NCBI GenBank assembly: GCA_922989275.2
Contig: OV277868.1
Span: 56,000,216-56,064,215, forward strand
DNA: 64,000 bases
Source of the DNA: Gari tellinella
Taxonomy: Eukaryota; Mollusca; Bivalvia; Cardiida; Psammobiidae
Direction of reading: 5' to 3'
Made by a program: the position numbers and the translations under genes. The notes beneath the pieces are model-generated. The model ran no database searches and was not told the DNA's origin. It saw nothing but the letters and a program-made list of their open reading frames with translations. This document shows positions 10,703 through 21,101 of the stretch, in pieces; the stretch's first letter is position 1; every line of letters starts with the position of its first letter.

Positions 10703-11431
10703 AATGTAATTATCAAATTTGCATCGATAGTCTATTTGCGACTAGATCTATATACTGACATTTGCAGTCAGTAACTAACACGTTATAGTTTCAGAATGTT
10801 GCGTCTGTAGCATTCATCTGTTAGTTTACCCGGCATGGCATCCAGATCTATACTATTTTCAAAGAAGTATCCAATAAACCGCTAATAGCGCCCCATGGGT
10901 AAAATTACAAGTTTTCACTTTTGTCTGTTTCTTGCAGACGACAACTGAAAAACAGACGACATTTTTAGATTACCAGGATCAGAGTTGCCTGCAATTTCAC
11001 AGGTAAACGCCAATTGATCTATTGCGCATGCCCGGTGCAGCTTTCTATAAGTACACAATTGTTTATATATTTACCACCATGCGTGGCTGACTCATTAAGA
11101 AAAATCGCCGACCTCATGCATATGCATAACCCTTCCTACTTCTAAATTTGAATCGACAAGTCATACAGGTATGTGTAAGCGTCTGTGTAACCCTACTCTA
11201 CCTGAGGACATGTAAACGACACCGATCATTCAGACTTAATTGGATTTAACCGTAGGACGCCAGTTTAACAAATCGGATTGGTATTAAAGAGTCAAGAATC
11301 AACGGATTTTTTTCAACAATCGTGGATTTCTGCTTAACTATGTGATATTTACAGGGAGAAGTTAATTGTTTATATAACAGCGGAGTATATACCTGTGAAT
11401 TGATATTTGGCTGTGATATTCGAAATTCAAG
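10703..11431 (+). other. 5' flank and probable 5' UTR of the cadherin gene
   Basis: The 730 bp upstream of the start codon carry fewer recognisable repeats than the regions on either side, as expected for a promoter and leader. A TTTATATATTT stretch lies near 11050 and an acceptor-like TATTTACAG near 11346-11354, but neither can be assigned a function. No CpG-rich block is visible. Confidence 0.35.
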
Positions 11432-12500
11432 ATGGCGCCTTCCGCAGGTAAACCAAGGTGCACATACTATGTGTTATGTTTCGTGTTTTTATGTGTGTTT
11501 CTTCAACAAGTTTCCGACACTCAGTGTTTCAGTTTGACCAGGGAGGAACTGACTTTGAAGGTGTCACATCTGACCAAAATAGGGACGGTGATATTGAAGA
11601 GTAGCTTTAATTCCAGCTGTACCGAATACAGTCATGTATCTAGGCTACCCACAGACAACCCAGAGCTGTTCGGCATTCAACATGAACAAAGTCTAGTCGT
11701 AAGATCATCATTAGATCAGCATGTAGGGGAATTGTTCATTGTTAAACCCAAGCCAACCCCATACTGTATGAACTCGCATGACTCTATCACAAAAAAGCAT
11801 TTTGTAAACATTGAAATCACACCTTCTGACCATATGATGTCATTCAGTAAAGATGTATACTATGGCAAAATAAATAAGAATGCCCCAGCCAGAACGAAGG
11901 TTGAGGGGGTTGAACACTTGTACGCATGTAGTCCCAATAAATGCGGCAACAATTATGATTATAGGATTGTGGGTTCCACTCATTTTTACATGGACACAAT
12001 CAACGTCAGAGGGCAGATTGAATTACAACTATTCTCCCGTGATTCACTCGCAGACACACATGAAATGGTTCACAACTTCGTCATTATTGCTGAGAATGCG
12101 GACAGTTTAACAGGTCATACAAATGTTCAGATAGATGTGATTGACCGCACCCAGGCTATGCCTGAGTATGAGGTAGTTGCAGTAGGACGCCCAGATACAC
12201 TTCGCTTCATGCCTCATGCTGGCCACCGAGTACGCAGGGCAACAAGTGTGACCCTGCCGGAAAAGACGGTGTCCGAGAGTGCGACAGGGATCTTATTCAC
12301 TGTGGTAGACGCTGCAGCCAATATACCCGTAACCTACACCCTCATAGACTCCACCCTGCCCAACACGTTTTTAGTGAGCCCTGCAGGGGACGTGACCCTT
12401 GCCATTGGGGCTAACTGGGACTACGAACACTTTGTGGCAAACAGCATCCCATTCCGGTCTGAGATGACTATTGAAGTGAAACAAACATCAGATGATATTG
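11432..12500 (+). CDS. Cadherin-superfamily protein, coding exon 1 (signal peptide, N-terminal region, start of first canonical repeat)
   Basis: This exon encodes residues 1-356 and the first base of codon 357. The ATG at 11432 opens the long frame and is followed at once by a hydrophobic signal segment (residues 11-30, YYVLCFVFLCVFLQQ core). Residues about 32-245 look like two divergent cadherin-like folds, with cysteines at 32, 63, 112, 166 and 171 and an N-glycosylation sequon at N60. The stretch RVRR at residues 266-269 (12227-12238) fits a furin site, so the N-terminal part may be a cleaved prodomain, as in classical cadherins; this is inference. Residues 271-356 begin a cadherin repeat, with WDYE at 329-332 in the place of the usual LDYE. 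The splice donor GTATGT at 12501 leaves phase 1, which matches exon 2. Family assignment is strong; the particular cadherin is not identified. A 5' UTR exon cannot be placed. Confidence 0.88.
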
Positions 12501-12608
12501 GTATGTATATTTGGTGACAGCTTTCTGAGGTGGTGGGCATCAACTATCCCTTCTCCGCACTGCTTTTAGTTCAAATCACCTATATCAAACTCTGTTTAGG
12601 GCTGGGTC

Positions 12609-12749
12609 CAAGGTTAAAAAGCTTTTGAGCTGAGTCTGAGTGTGTTCTCGAGCGTTTGATTGGTCAGATTTGAGCCTGAGCTCAAATCTGACCTATCAAA
12701 TGCTTGAGGACGACAACAGACTCAACTGAAAAGCTTTATAACCTTGGGG
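12609..12749. mobile_element. Foldback MITE with CCAAGGTTA ends
   Basis: CCAAGGTTAAAAAGCTTTTG at the left is matched by AAAAGCTTTATAACCTTGG at the right. The inner arms meet at AGATTTGAGCCTGAGCTCAA near 12680, giving a nearly continuous hairpin of 140 bp. Only one copy is seen in the window. Confidence 0.6.
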
Positions 12750-12839
12750 CCAGGTCACTGCTTAAAACAAAATGAAAGTAAAGCAAAAATCTCCTTTAGT
12801 AGCTTTCTGCTTTACTTTCGTATCTCTTTCACCCTTTGA

Positions 12840-13030
12840 ACCCTAGTCAGGCATATGCACATCCTTTTCAAACATTATATGTGTGAAGAGTACACTTGTC
12901 CTATGTAAACAGTGAAGATCTAGATCAGAGGATTCCTAAAAGAGCCATCTGGCCATTGTCTGCGCTGTTTGTCACATTGCAATACTTTGAAGTTACCCTA
13001 AATACAGTTTAGTAAATAGTAGTACTGTAA
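12840..13030. mobile_element. Decayed B-type MITE
   Basis: It keeps GTAAACAGTGAAGATCTAGA then TCAGAGGATTCC and the opposite GTCTGCGCTGTTTG (12906-12972). CCTTTGAACCCTAGTCAGGC at 12832 matches the B end at 62600. Stem pairing is poor. Confidence 0.45.
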
Positions 13031-13111
13031 AGAATGAACTTGACTAAATTGGAATTTGAGTTTCATGGGGGAATATGTTTATCTGCCATCCATATTCAAT
13101 AGATAAACAAA

Positions 13112-13305
13112 TCTCCAGATAAGGGGAATATTTCAAAATCTAAAATCTTTATTTCTGCAATTAACCCTATGGTGTTGCTTCTCATTAGAATCGTCTCTTC
13201 GAGACGATTCTAATGAGTAGTAACACCATAGGGTTTGGTGCTGACAAAGTGAGAAAATGTTGGTTTTGTATAGTTTACTCCCTCTTGTCTGGTCCGTGGA
13301 GCCCT
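13112..13305. mobile_element. Foldback MITE with AATCGTCT palindrome (D type)
   Basis: The central palindrome at 13163-13235 reads AACCCTATGGTGTTGCTTCT then CATTAGAATCGTCTC and its mirror around TTCGA. Outer arms are CTCCAGATAAGGGG on the left and GTTTACTCCCTCTTGTCTGG on the right. Related copies are at 45362-45535 and 58418-58520. The AATCGTCT core is also found in the GGGGCCC-ended elements at 22270 and 34201. Confidence 0.65.
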
Positions 13306-13354
13306 GGATAAATATTCAATTGTGGCACTTATGTGATAGAGTAGATAGAGGTGC

Positions 13355-13587
13355 TTAACCCGTTATACTTTAGCCTGTTTCTAGTTTTGAAGATAGGTGA
13401 CCACTTAAAGCAGATTGAAAGGAAAGCAGAATGCGCTTTAAGGCGCATTCTGCTTTAAGCTATTCTCTGCTAAAATATAGAAAATATTTCTGATGCATAT
13501 TTATGACTGAAAAAAATTGACATATTTTCTTCAGTGGAGGCATACATTAGGGACGTAAATAGGCGTATTTATGGGGTGATGGGTTAA
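13355..13587. mobile_element. C-type MITE, TTAA-ended, 233 bp
   Basis: TTAACCCGTTATACTTTAGCC at the left (13355) and GGGTGATGGGTTAA at the right (ending 13587) are the inverted ends. The palindrome at about 13403-13460 has lost part of its right arm (CTGCTTTAAGC instead of CTGCTTTACTTTCAGCCTGC). C elements carry CTAGTTTTGAAGA on one side and GAAAATAG..CTTCAGTGGAGG on the other. Confidence 0.7.
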
Positions 13588-13600
13588 ATGCGTCTTATCC

Positions 13601-13852
13601 TTAACCCTTTCCCTCAAAGAAGCGCCTTTTAGCACATTTAATTTATTCCTCCACTGAAGAAAATAGTTCTAATTTATACAGTCTTGAAAAGGAACCATAA
13701 GAAAAAAAATCTAAATCCAAACAGATGATAGCTTAAAGCAGGCTGAAAGTAAAGCAGAATGTGCCTTAAGGCACATTCTGCTTTATTTTAAACCTGCTTT
13801 AAGTGGTCACATGTCTTCAAAACTAGAAACAGGCTGTGGGGTAAAGGGTTAA
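13601..13852. mobile_element. C-type MITE, TTAA-ended, 252 bp (reference copy)
   Basis: TTAA at 13601 and 13849 flank CCCTTTCCCTCAAAGAAGCG and CTGTGGGGTAAAGGG. The palindrome at 13731-13803 runs GCTTAAAGCAGGCTGAAAGT then AAAGCAGAATGTGCC, meeting its mirror at CCTTAAGG. The palindrome contains TTAA at its centre and at both shoulders, each a possible target for TTAA transposons. No coding capacity; piggyBac-like mobilisation is inferred from TTAA only. Confidence 0.8.
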
Positions 13853-13884
13853 AGTCTTCTTCCAATACAGTACAAACCCAATCT

Positions 13885-14450
13885 GGCACACACTTGCACT
13901 GCAATTTTCAGGGTTATGTAAAATCCTTGATCACTGAATTGAGGATGCCAAAAATGTACTCTTTACTTGTTGTACACAAAGTCCACTCAATAATAGGCAT
14001 GATGCTGACCATTGTCCCAATCCTGAGACAATGGGATGACGCATCTGATAAAGCTTATGCAGGACTATAAACCTTAGCAGAAACAACAAGGAGTAAATAC
14101 TAAATACTCCGTGGTACAAGTACATTTTTGGCAGGGCTACCATAAGTTGATATGAAAACTCCTAAGATTCCAAATTTGCATTTTTCAAGTGCGAATTTAC
14201 GAATCGTACCTTTACCCCATAGCCTGTTTCTAGTTTTGTTGACACGTGGCTGCTTAAAGCAGGCTGGAAGTAAAGCAGAATGCGCCTTAAGGCGCATTCT
14301 GCTTTACTTTCAGCCTACTTTAAGCTACCATGTACTAGAAAAAAAATCCGAAGATTTAGGAAAAATCCGGAGAAATGGCAGCCCTGTTTTGGCATCGTCA
14401 ATTCAGTGATCAAGGATTTTACATAACCCTGAAATTTTAGCCTGTCTCAA
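13885..14450. repeat. Inverted repeat, about 60-bp arms, one arm split by a MITE
   Basis: Arm 1 (about 13900-13962) includes CAGGGTTATGTAAAATCC, TTGATCACTGAATTGAGGATG and GCCAAAAATGTACT. Arm 2 is its reverse complement, in two pieces: GTACATTTTTGG (14120-14131) and TTTTGGCATCGTCAATTCAG onwards (14387-14443). The MITE at 14132-14386 lies between the pieces, so arm 1 preserves the empty target site. Confidence 0.75.
14132..14386. mobile_element. CAGGGCT-ended MITE carrying C-type palindrome, 255 bp
   Basis: The ends are CAGGGCTACCATAAGTTG and GGAGAAATGGCAGCCCTG. The 6-bp direct repeats TTTTGG at 14126-14131 and 14387-14392 are the target duplication, proved by the intact site in the opposite arm of the surrounding inverted repeat. 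The inner part carries TTTACCCCATAGCCTG and CTAGTTTTG plus the C-type palindrome (about 14252-14324) of TTAA-ended C elements. The superfamily is not assigned. Confidence 0.8.
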
Positions 14451-14584
14451 CCTTTTTTTTCAAACTCTCTATTGAAGCCTTTTGCAATGTTTCTGAACAT
14501 ATTAAAAGAGAATGAAAACATTCAGAATGTAAGAACACAACTTTTTTTCAGCGGACAAACGTTATGCAGTGTTATATAAGTGTG

Positions 14585-14890
14585 GTAAGACACATTCACC
14601 CCTAGCGACGAGTATACTCGTCATTGAAAAATAGTGTGCCGGAATATAACTACAGTTGTCCTTTGCAAAACGGTGTTGACCCAGATCAAAGGGCTCCTAA
14701 AGGACTAAGGACTAAGGAACCATCTGATCATGGCCTGCACTGTTTGAGCCTATGGTCAGGGTCTGCACTGTTTGTCATTTTGTATTAAACAGAAAATTAA
14801 ACCAGCCCTAAATACTGTAGCAAAGAATGAACTAGACTTTATAAGAAACTGGAGTTTTTAATTAAAAGCTGCAAGGATGAATGAATTGAC
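14585..14890. mobile_element. Decayed B-type MITE
   Basis: ACACATTCACCCCTAGCGAC and GAGTATACTCGTC at 14589-14622 are B ends. The palindrome (14685-14750) is enlarged by a short tandem duplication of AAGGACT. GTCTGCACTGTTTG occurs twice on the right. Confidence 0.5.
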
Positions 14891-14926
14891 CCATTTGTTC
14901 ATTGCGTCCCGTTAAAGGGACATAGG

Positions 14927-14966
14927 CAAACAGTGCCGACTCTGATCAGAGTCAGCACTGTTTGCT
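14927..14966. repeat. Minimal 40-bp palindrome of the CAAACAGT...GATCAGA type
   Basis: GCAAACAGTGCCGACTCTGA and TCAGAGTCAGCACTGTTTGC are near-perfect mirrors meeting at TGATCA, with no GGCTCC or GCCG centre. This is the shortest form of the palindrome seen here. Confidence 0.7.
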
Positions 14967-14971
14967 AACAC

Positions 14972-15181
14972 CAGGGCTGCCATTTTCCCGAAATCATCGG
15001 ATTTTAATCATTGCAGATGGTAGCTTAAAACAGACTGAAAGTAAAGCAGAATGTGCATAAGGCGCATTCTGCTTTACTATTCAACCTGCTTTACTATTCA
15101 ACCTGCTTTAAATAAGCGCGCTTTAAGAATAGAAAAATTGGAAATTTTAGGATTTTGTGTGATCAACTTATGGCAGCCCTG
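14972..15181. mobile_element. CAGGGCT-ended MITE with C-type palindrome, 210 bp
   Basis: The ends are CAGGGCTGCCATTTTCCC and CAACTTATGGCAGCCCTG. The flanking 6-mers TAACAC and TTACAG match at only 4 of 6 positions. The palindrome is partly duplicated on the right (TTTACTATTCAACCTGC twice), a possible hairpin-repair scar. Confidence 0.65.
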
Positions 15182-15355
15182 TTACAGGAATTTTTTTATA
15201 AAAGATTAAATGAAAAAATAGACTATGGAAAGTTGGAGACCACTTGGAATTAATTTGTTAATAAAAGGAACCCGATCACCCTTAAAGCAACAAGTTTATG
15301 AAAACGAGAGCATTCACAGGTACAGCCTATATTCTAGCAGATGGTTGCTTATTAA

Positions 15356-15470
15356 AGTAGGCTTAAAGTAATGCAGAATGCGCCTTAAGGCGCATTCTGC
15401 TTTACTTTCTGTCTGCTTTAAGTGGTCCCCTATATTCAATACTAGAAACAGGCTAAGGAGTAAAGGGTTA
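15356..15470. mobile_element. C-type MITE, right part
   Basis: The palindrome at 15356-15422 meets at GCGCCTTAAGGCGC. The right end CTAAGGAGTAAAGGGTTAA closes at 15470. The left end cannot be placed; the sequence from 15185 to 15340 shows nothing recognisable. Confidence 0.6.
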
Positions 15471-15793
15471 AAACTTGCTCACATCTGAGTCTATTCGTCT
15501 CCTACTAGGGCTAACACTGTATCTAAACTGCAACATCCCTACAAACCCAAGCATGAATATTTTGTTCATAAGCTGGTAAAACTTCGCCATCATTGCCCTC
15601 AGCGGCCGCTATCAACACGCTTCACATAAATTTGACACAGTTGATCTAGTGTTTGAACAGCAATAAAACAGGAAAAGGTCCCACTAATCCACATCGATTT
15701 CTAAACCCAAAGATGAGTCAACAGGAAAAACTGAGGTCAAACAGCTTACAGGTGAAATTCAACCTCTTGATCGCTAAAATACCGTGTGCTTGT

Positions 15794-16065
15794 CAGGGCT
15801 TCCATAAGTTTATCATAAAAATCCTAAGACTTCCAAATTTTCTGTTTCATTTTTAAAAGCGCGATTTTAAGAAGTGTTCCTGTGCCATTTACCCCATTGT
15901 CTGTTTTTAGTTTTGAAGACACGTGACAACTTAAAGCAGGTTGAAAGTAAAGCAGAATGCGCCGTAAGGCGCATTCTGCTTAACTTTCATCCTGCTTTAA
16001 GCTACCATTTGCTAGGATAAAAATCCGAAGATTTCGAAAAGAAAATCGGAGAAATGGCAGCCCTG
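15794..16065. mobile_element. CAGGGCT-ended MITE with C-type palindrome, 272 bp
   Basis: The ends are CAGGGCTTCCATAAGTTT and GAAATGGCAGCCCTG. GCTTGT directly precedes and follows the element (15788-15793 and 16066-16071), a perfect 6-bp target duplication. The palindrome meets at GCGCCGTAAGGCGC (about 15959-15972). Confidence 0.8.
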
Positions 16066-16734
16066 GCTTGTATATTACAATAAAAAAAAGTCTGATTTTG
16101 ACTTGCCAGACATAGCATTTCAATATTTTACAAAATCAATACCAGTTTGAGTGTCAAAACATTTCGAATCACAAGCAGAATTTTCGGTACATCTGGTCTG
16201 ATTAAATAATCATATTTTTTTTTTACTAATGTGAGGTTGTTGGTTTGTTGGATTTTTTTTTATAAAGAAACATATTTTTTGACAATACGCACTTTCCCTT
16301 ATGTGTTATGCAGCACTGATTATTTGTGTTAAACGGTCAAATATGAATTGAAAACTATTTAAGTGTCGTGTGTCGATGAGTTAAAGCACCCAGAAAGAAC
16401 ATCAGAAACTCGAAAAAGGGTTAGGGTTAGTTGCGTGTCCCGTAAAATAATCTTCAAGGACCTCTAATATTGTGTAGACATCATCAACTTATCTTCACTA
16501 CTGATCCCATTATTTGATTTGCTTTACTTTTATCATCGTTCTTAGTAAAGAAATTCCCGAGAAAGTCATTAGGAAGATAATTTACGACACCATATATTTC
16601 TGTTTCAATTATTAGCGACTCTACTGGCTCCGTTAACCTGAAATACGTTCTACTGAGCCCCGCCGTTCTGTCTCTCGGTCCTTGTCTTTCTTTCTCTGTC
16701 GTTTTGTGCCAGGCCGTCTGTCTGTGTCCCCCCT

Positions 16735-16855
16735 CCTGTGTGAACCCCTTTCTCTCTCTCTCTCTCTCCCTCCCTATCCCCCTTCTCCATCCCTCTCTCT
16801 CTCTCTCTTGCGTTCTCTCTCTTTCTTTCTCTCTCTCTCTCTCTCCCTGAAACTG
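16735..16855. repeat. (CT)n low-complexity tract
   Basis: The tract consists of TCTC runs broken by CCCTCC and CTTT. ORFs over it (RERERE or SLSLSL) are microsatellite translations. Confidence 0.9.
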
Positions 16856-17083
16856 CTAGTCTCTCTATTTTCAATGTGCTCCGTAATTTCCCACCATATC
16901 TTTTTATCTGTTTATCTCTCAGACTCTTATCACTCAATTTTCAGTTTACAGTATACAATTTTCCACATCCTTCTCTATCTCGCCCAACTAGTCTTTTATT
17001 ACACCACCATTCTCACTAAAACCTTTTTGTATTAGTTTTCTGTCAACCCTTTGCCTCATTACGACTTTAATAGAATTTACTAA

Positions 17084-17410
17084 CTGTTTGGATCCAGATA
17101 AGACGCCACGTATAGGGATGTCTGATCAGGATCCAAACTGTGTGCACGTCGTTATAAGTTCAATAAGCTAGAATTGCTTTAAAAACAATTGCAGACTACA
17201 AACTGTGAAGCAGACGATATTGAAACAGGCGAAGAGTTTATCCAATCATGCTGAATTGTCGTCTGCTCCAAATATATCGTCTGCGAAAATAAATAAAAAG
17301 TTTTTTTAAGCTTTTCAAATTGACGACATGTTTGAAGACGAGTTACAAACAGTTTGGATCCAGATCAGACGCCGCGTTACGCGGCGTCTGGTCTGGATCC
17401 AAACTGTTTG
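17084..17410. mobile_element. Two A-type palindromes in tandem with GTCGTCTGC spacers
   Basis: Palindrome 1 at 17084-17145 is decayed (GACGCCACG..GGGATGTCTG). Palindrome 2 at 17346-17410 is almost perfect (CAAACAGTTTGGATCCAGAT, centre GCGTTACGC). Between them AAGCAGACGATATTG and ATTGTCGTCTGC lie in opposite orientation. The arrangement recalls the double-palindrome element at 21742-22122. Confidence 0.65.
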
Positions 17411-17784
17411 AAAATGTTAGCAAAGTCGCACTTAGCATAAGAGTTGAGACTTGACTCAGTCAGAATGTCGTGACAGTGTGTGATATTTTAACTCAACTAT
17501 GTCCCTTATATATTCGATAAAACTATTGACCGTTTTGGACCACACCTATTCTAGTAGTTGTCTTTATTTTTGTCCTTTTACTTAGAGTAAACGTTTAGAC
17601 AATAAATAATTTATATTTGGCTGAATGAAATGAAAGAAAATATAAGATATTTTAGAAAGAAAATATAAGATATTTTAACGCAACTATGCTATAGTCAACT
17701 CTATAGTCGTTTGTTTAGTCTCGGTTCTTGTTCACTGATCACACCTACTACATAACTAGCATATATACAGCATGATAGCGTCCA

Positions 17785-18043
17785 TTAACCCTTTCCCACA
17801 TAGCATATCTCTTGTATTGAATATAGGTGTCCACTTAAAGCAGGTTGAAAGTAATTATTTTTAGCAGAATGCGCTTTAAGCGCATTCTGCTTTGTTTTCA
17901 GCCTGCTTTAAGCTATCATCTGCTAGAATATAGAAACTATTTTGTATTATACATATTTATGAATGTATAAATTGGAACTATTTTCTTCAGGGCAAGAATA
18001 AACTGAATGCGCTAAAAGGCGCTTCTATAGGGGAAAGGGTTAA
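17785..18043. mobile_element. C-type MITE, TTAA-ended, 259 bp
   Basis: TTAA at 17785 and 18040 bound CCCTTTCCCACATAGC and CTATAGGGGAAAGGG. The palindrome arm carries a one-sided insertion, TTATTTTTA, near 17854, so the two arms are unequal. Confidence 0.75.
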
Positions 18044-18394
18044 CATTTCTTCTGTCGTTAAATCGTCTGCTTTAAAATGGTCGTCTGCAAAATTTGTGAA
18101 ATTGAATTTTTAAATTATAGAAACCTGCAATACATGTGTACGTTTGGATTCCCATAAAGGCTGCTAGGATAAATAAAATTGTTTGTAAATGCAAGTCAAG
18201 TCAGGATTGGCTGGCTAAGTATTTTAACTCTTTCATTGCTAAGTTATCGTCTGCTTAATTGTTGTCTGCATTTTCGGGAAAAATGAATTTTTGACTGTAG
18301 ATACATTAATTTGTTTTATCCAGAGTCTGGCCAGGCGGAAACTGTTTGCAAAGTTCAATAAAGTCGCATTTTGCTTCTAATTTATGCTTGCCTT

Positions 18395-18894
18395 TTAACC
18401 AATAACCCCATAGTCCCGTTTTCAGTATTGAAGATACAGTGGAGAATCTGTTATTCTTTCCCGTTTAAACGCAAACGTACGCAAACGCAAAGCACTAACA
18501 CGTAGAAAAGAACAACTTTTGGACAATTCTGATATTTCATGTTTATCATGGTGGCAAACAGTTTGGAGCCTGATCAGACGCCGGGTTACTGATCTGGCTC
18601 CAAACTGTTTGCACTGCAAATAATAGTTTTAGCGTAAACGCGTTTATTGGGAAAGAATAACAGATTCTCCACTGTAGTTGACCACTTTAAGCAGGTTGAA
18701 AGTAAAGCAGAATGCGCCTTAATGCGCATGCTACATGTACTTTACTTTCAGCCTGCTTTAAGCTACCATCCGCTAGAATTTAGAAAATAGTTCTTTTAAT
18801 ACATATTTATGATTGTATAAATTAAATCTATTTTCTGCAGTGGAAGAATAAATTAAATGTGCTTAAAAGGCGCTTCTATGGGGGAAAGGGTTAG
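18395..18894. mobile_element. C-type MITE interrupted by a G-type MITE
   Basis: The left part TTAACCAATAACCCCATAG..TATTGAAGA stops at 18434 and resumes after the G copy at 18677 with GTTGACCACTTTAAGCAGG. The right end is CTATGGGGGAAAGGGTTA at 18894. Removing the G element and one TA restores the C consensus across the junction. Confidence 0.75.
18435..18676. mobile_element. G-type MITE nested in a C-type MITE, TA duplication
   Basis: TACAGTGGAGAATCTG at 18435 and CAGATTCTCCACTGTA ending 18676 are the termini. The palindrome at 18554-18612 has lost the second GACGCC half arm (CCGGGTTACTGATCTGG). The host C element gives the empty site, which confirms TA as the duplication. Confidence 0.8.
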
Positions 18895-19201
18895 CTGACT
18901 TATGTCGAGCAACCCAGTGTCTGATCAAGATCCACTCTGTTAGCAAATGTCATTGCAATCTGTAATAAGCAAGGCAAAGGTTATCATAGAAGATAGAAGA
19001 TAAGATTTTATTTCCACCTTTAGACTAACAAGTCCATGAGGTAACACATTCAATACATTCATCAAGATGACATTGATCAACAGAAGTAATCTATATCATT
19101 CAAGCTAGTTTTCAATGCGTACATATAAATTTTCAGCGATCTAGCCACCCTGAAAAAGTTTGTTCTAAAAATAATTAGACTGCAGACTGATACAAGTCAT
19201 C

Positions 19202-19278
19202 TGCAAACAGTTCAGACTAGGGTCAGACAGTTCCTTCTATGGAGACTCTGTCTGATCTTTGGTTACTCTGTTTACCAA
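19202..19278. repeat. Divergent palindrome, CAAACAG...GTCAGACAG
   Basis: CAAACAGTTCAGACTAGGGT then CAGACAGTTCC pairs imperfectly with GGAGACTCTGTCTGATCTTT then GGTTACTCTGTTT. Outer CAAACAG and inner TCTGATC mark it as a distant member of the A/B palindromes. Confidence 0.5.
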
Positions 19279-20568
19279 ACACTAAAATCTACCTTAAGTT
19301 ACAAAGCTGCAGTACTTTTTGAAATTGTTATTGTAATAAATATTTTGAAAGAGAGGCTGTATGGTGACTAGATCTAGATCTTATACTGAAACTGTTCTCA
19401 TTTACAATGCAAGTATAAGTACAAATGAATTGTTATTTATCATAAATGCTTTTTGTATAGTCATAGACTGTTATTATTTCAATGCTCTTAAAGTAATCAA
19501 TGAAATATAAACTCAAAAGCTCTAAACTTCGTTCTTGATTTATCAACTTTTTCCAAGAGCAAATTTCCATTATCTCTTGAAACTGTGTCCATCAATCTAG
19601 AACCTCTACTATGAATCCTCTGGAAACAAGTTTTGTTTTTGTAGCGGAGAAGGTGTATATGTAGGCTATTTATTTATATAAACTTAGCCTTGTGTAACTT
19701 TATAACTTATAAAACGACCAAACAGAACGCACAACGTATAGTTCTATGGCATACTTTTCTAACCACATAAAAGCTATAGTTCTGACAACGTATCAACAAC
19801 ACATTCAGTAATATATAGAACTAGTAACATCTGAACAAATGCATGACATAACAAATGCATGACAATGCATGAAAAGCATTATATACAGTAGCCATTTATT
19901 CTATTATCATAATGAGAGATCTTCGCATTAGATAACGTCACAACTGTCAGTAGAATTGATTTATGGTCCGGCAGCCGGTTAACGAGTGCAGCCCGATATC
20001 ATCGCAAAAAGATTCTGATAGATAGATCAAATTAGATCTATCAAACAACATCTAATAGGTCAAAATAAAATAGTTCAAATTAAATCTGTTAACCAACATT
20101 ATATATCTATCAAAAGTGCTCGACAGAATCCAGAACCCCGGCTACCTATAAGAAACGTTTAATTTCCGATATCTGTAGCCAGACTTCGAAACCGCGCCAA
20201 GCACTTGTGTGATCCATCGACAGAAAAGTAATTACGTAACGAATGACGTCAAAAGTGACAACATAGGGAATTCCGCTAACATTCTTGGGGAAATCCTTGT
20301 GACGTCACAGCCTACTGTAGAAAACCTGCAGCTTAATGCAAGTTGAAAATTTACACACAATTACAAGTCCTCTACTAAGAGAATGATATAGATCTATGCA
20401 ACAGCTATAGAAAAAAGGGAAAAAGAAACATTTTAATAGTTATGTAGATCTATTTCGAAGTGTACTTAGTCACGTTGACTTGACTTGATCCTGATTTTAA
20501 TGTTCAACTGCTGCTGGTATTCCCAGTAGCTGGGGTAGGCAGCAGGCGGCTACCACTTCTAATTCCAG

Positions 20569-20878
20569 TTTACGTGAGAAAATGAGAGCATATTAAAGTT
20601 TAATTTAAACGACAGCCATCTGGCGAGTACAGCCCGACAACACCACAAAAATATCCTGATAGAGCTTCCTGCAATGCAATCGTGCTGCACGCACCAACAA
20701 TGTGTCCAGAAATAACTGTAGATCTTTTTCAAAGTGTACTTAGTAAAGTTTACATGAAAAAATGAGAGCATATTAAAGTTTAATTTACACAACAGCCATC
20801 TGGCGAGTACAGCCTTACAACACCGCAAAAAGATCCTGATAAAGCTTCCTGTAATGCAATCGTGCTGCACGCACCAAC
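20569..20878. repeat. Direct tandem repeat, about 182-bp period
   Basis: TTTACGTGAGAAAATGAGAG at 20569 and TTTACATGAAAAAATGAGAG at 20751 begin two near-identical units ending GCTGCACGCACCAAC. A third, diverged match (GAGTGCAGCCCGATATCATC) lies near 19983. It may belong to the 3' untranslated part of the LINE remnant at 21102. The reverse-strand ORF here is a repeat translation. Confidence 0.65.
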
Positions 20879-21101
20879 ATTAGCAGGTTACAGACAGTAA
20901 AGAATGCAGAATACTGTCAAAGAAAACTAGATTAACATCAATTATACTGAGATACCTAATAGAAAAATTAATATATGTTAAACCATGTATATATTCTCAT
21001 TCATATGGAAAATCAAATAGCAAAAATCAACATGTCTAAAGACAATTTTAACTATTGTGCCTGTTTTCTAGATCTAATTAATATTATTATTATATCCATT
21101 A

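Noticed and set aside
16650..16937. An ORF rich in RERERE
   Set aside because: It is the reverse translation of the (CT)n tract.
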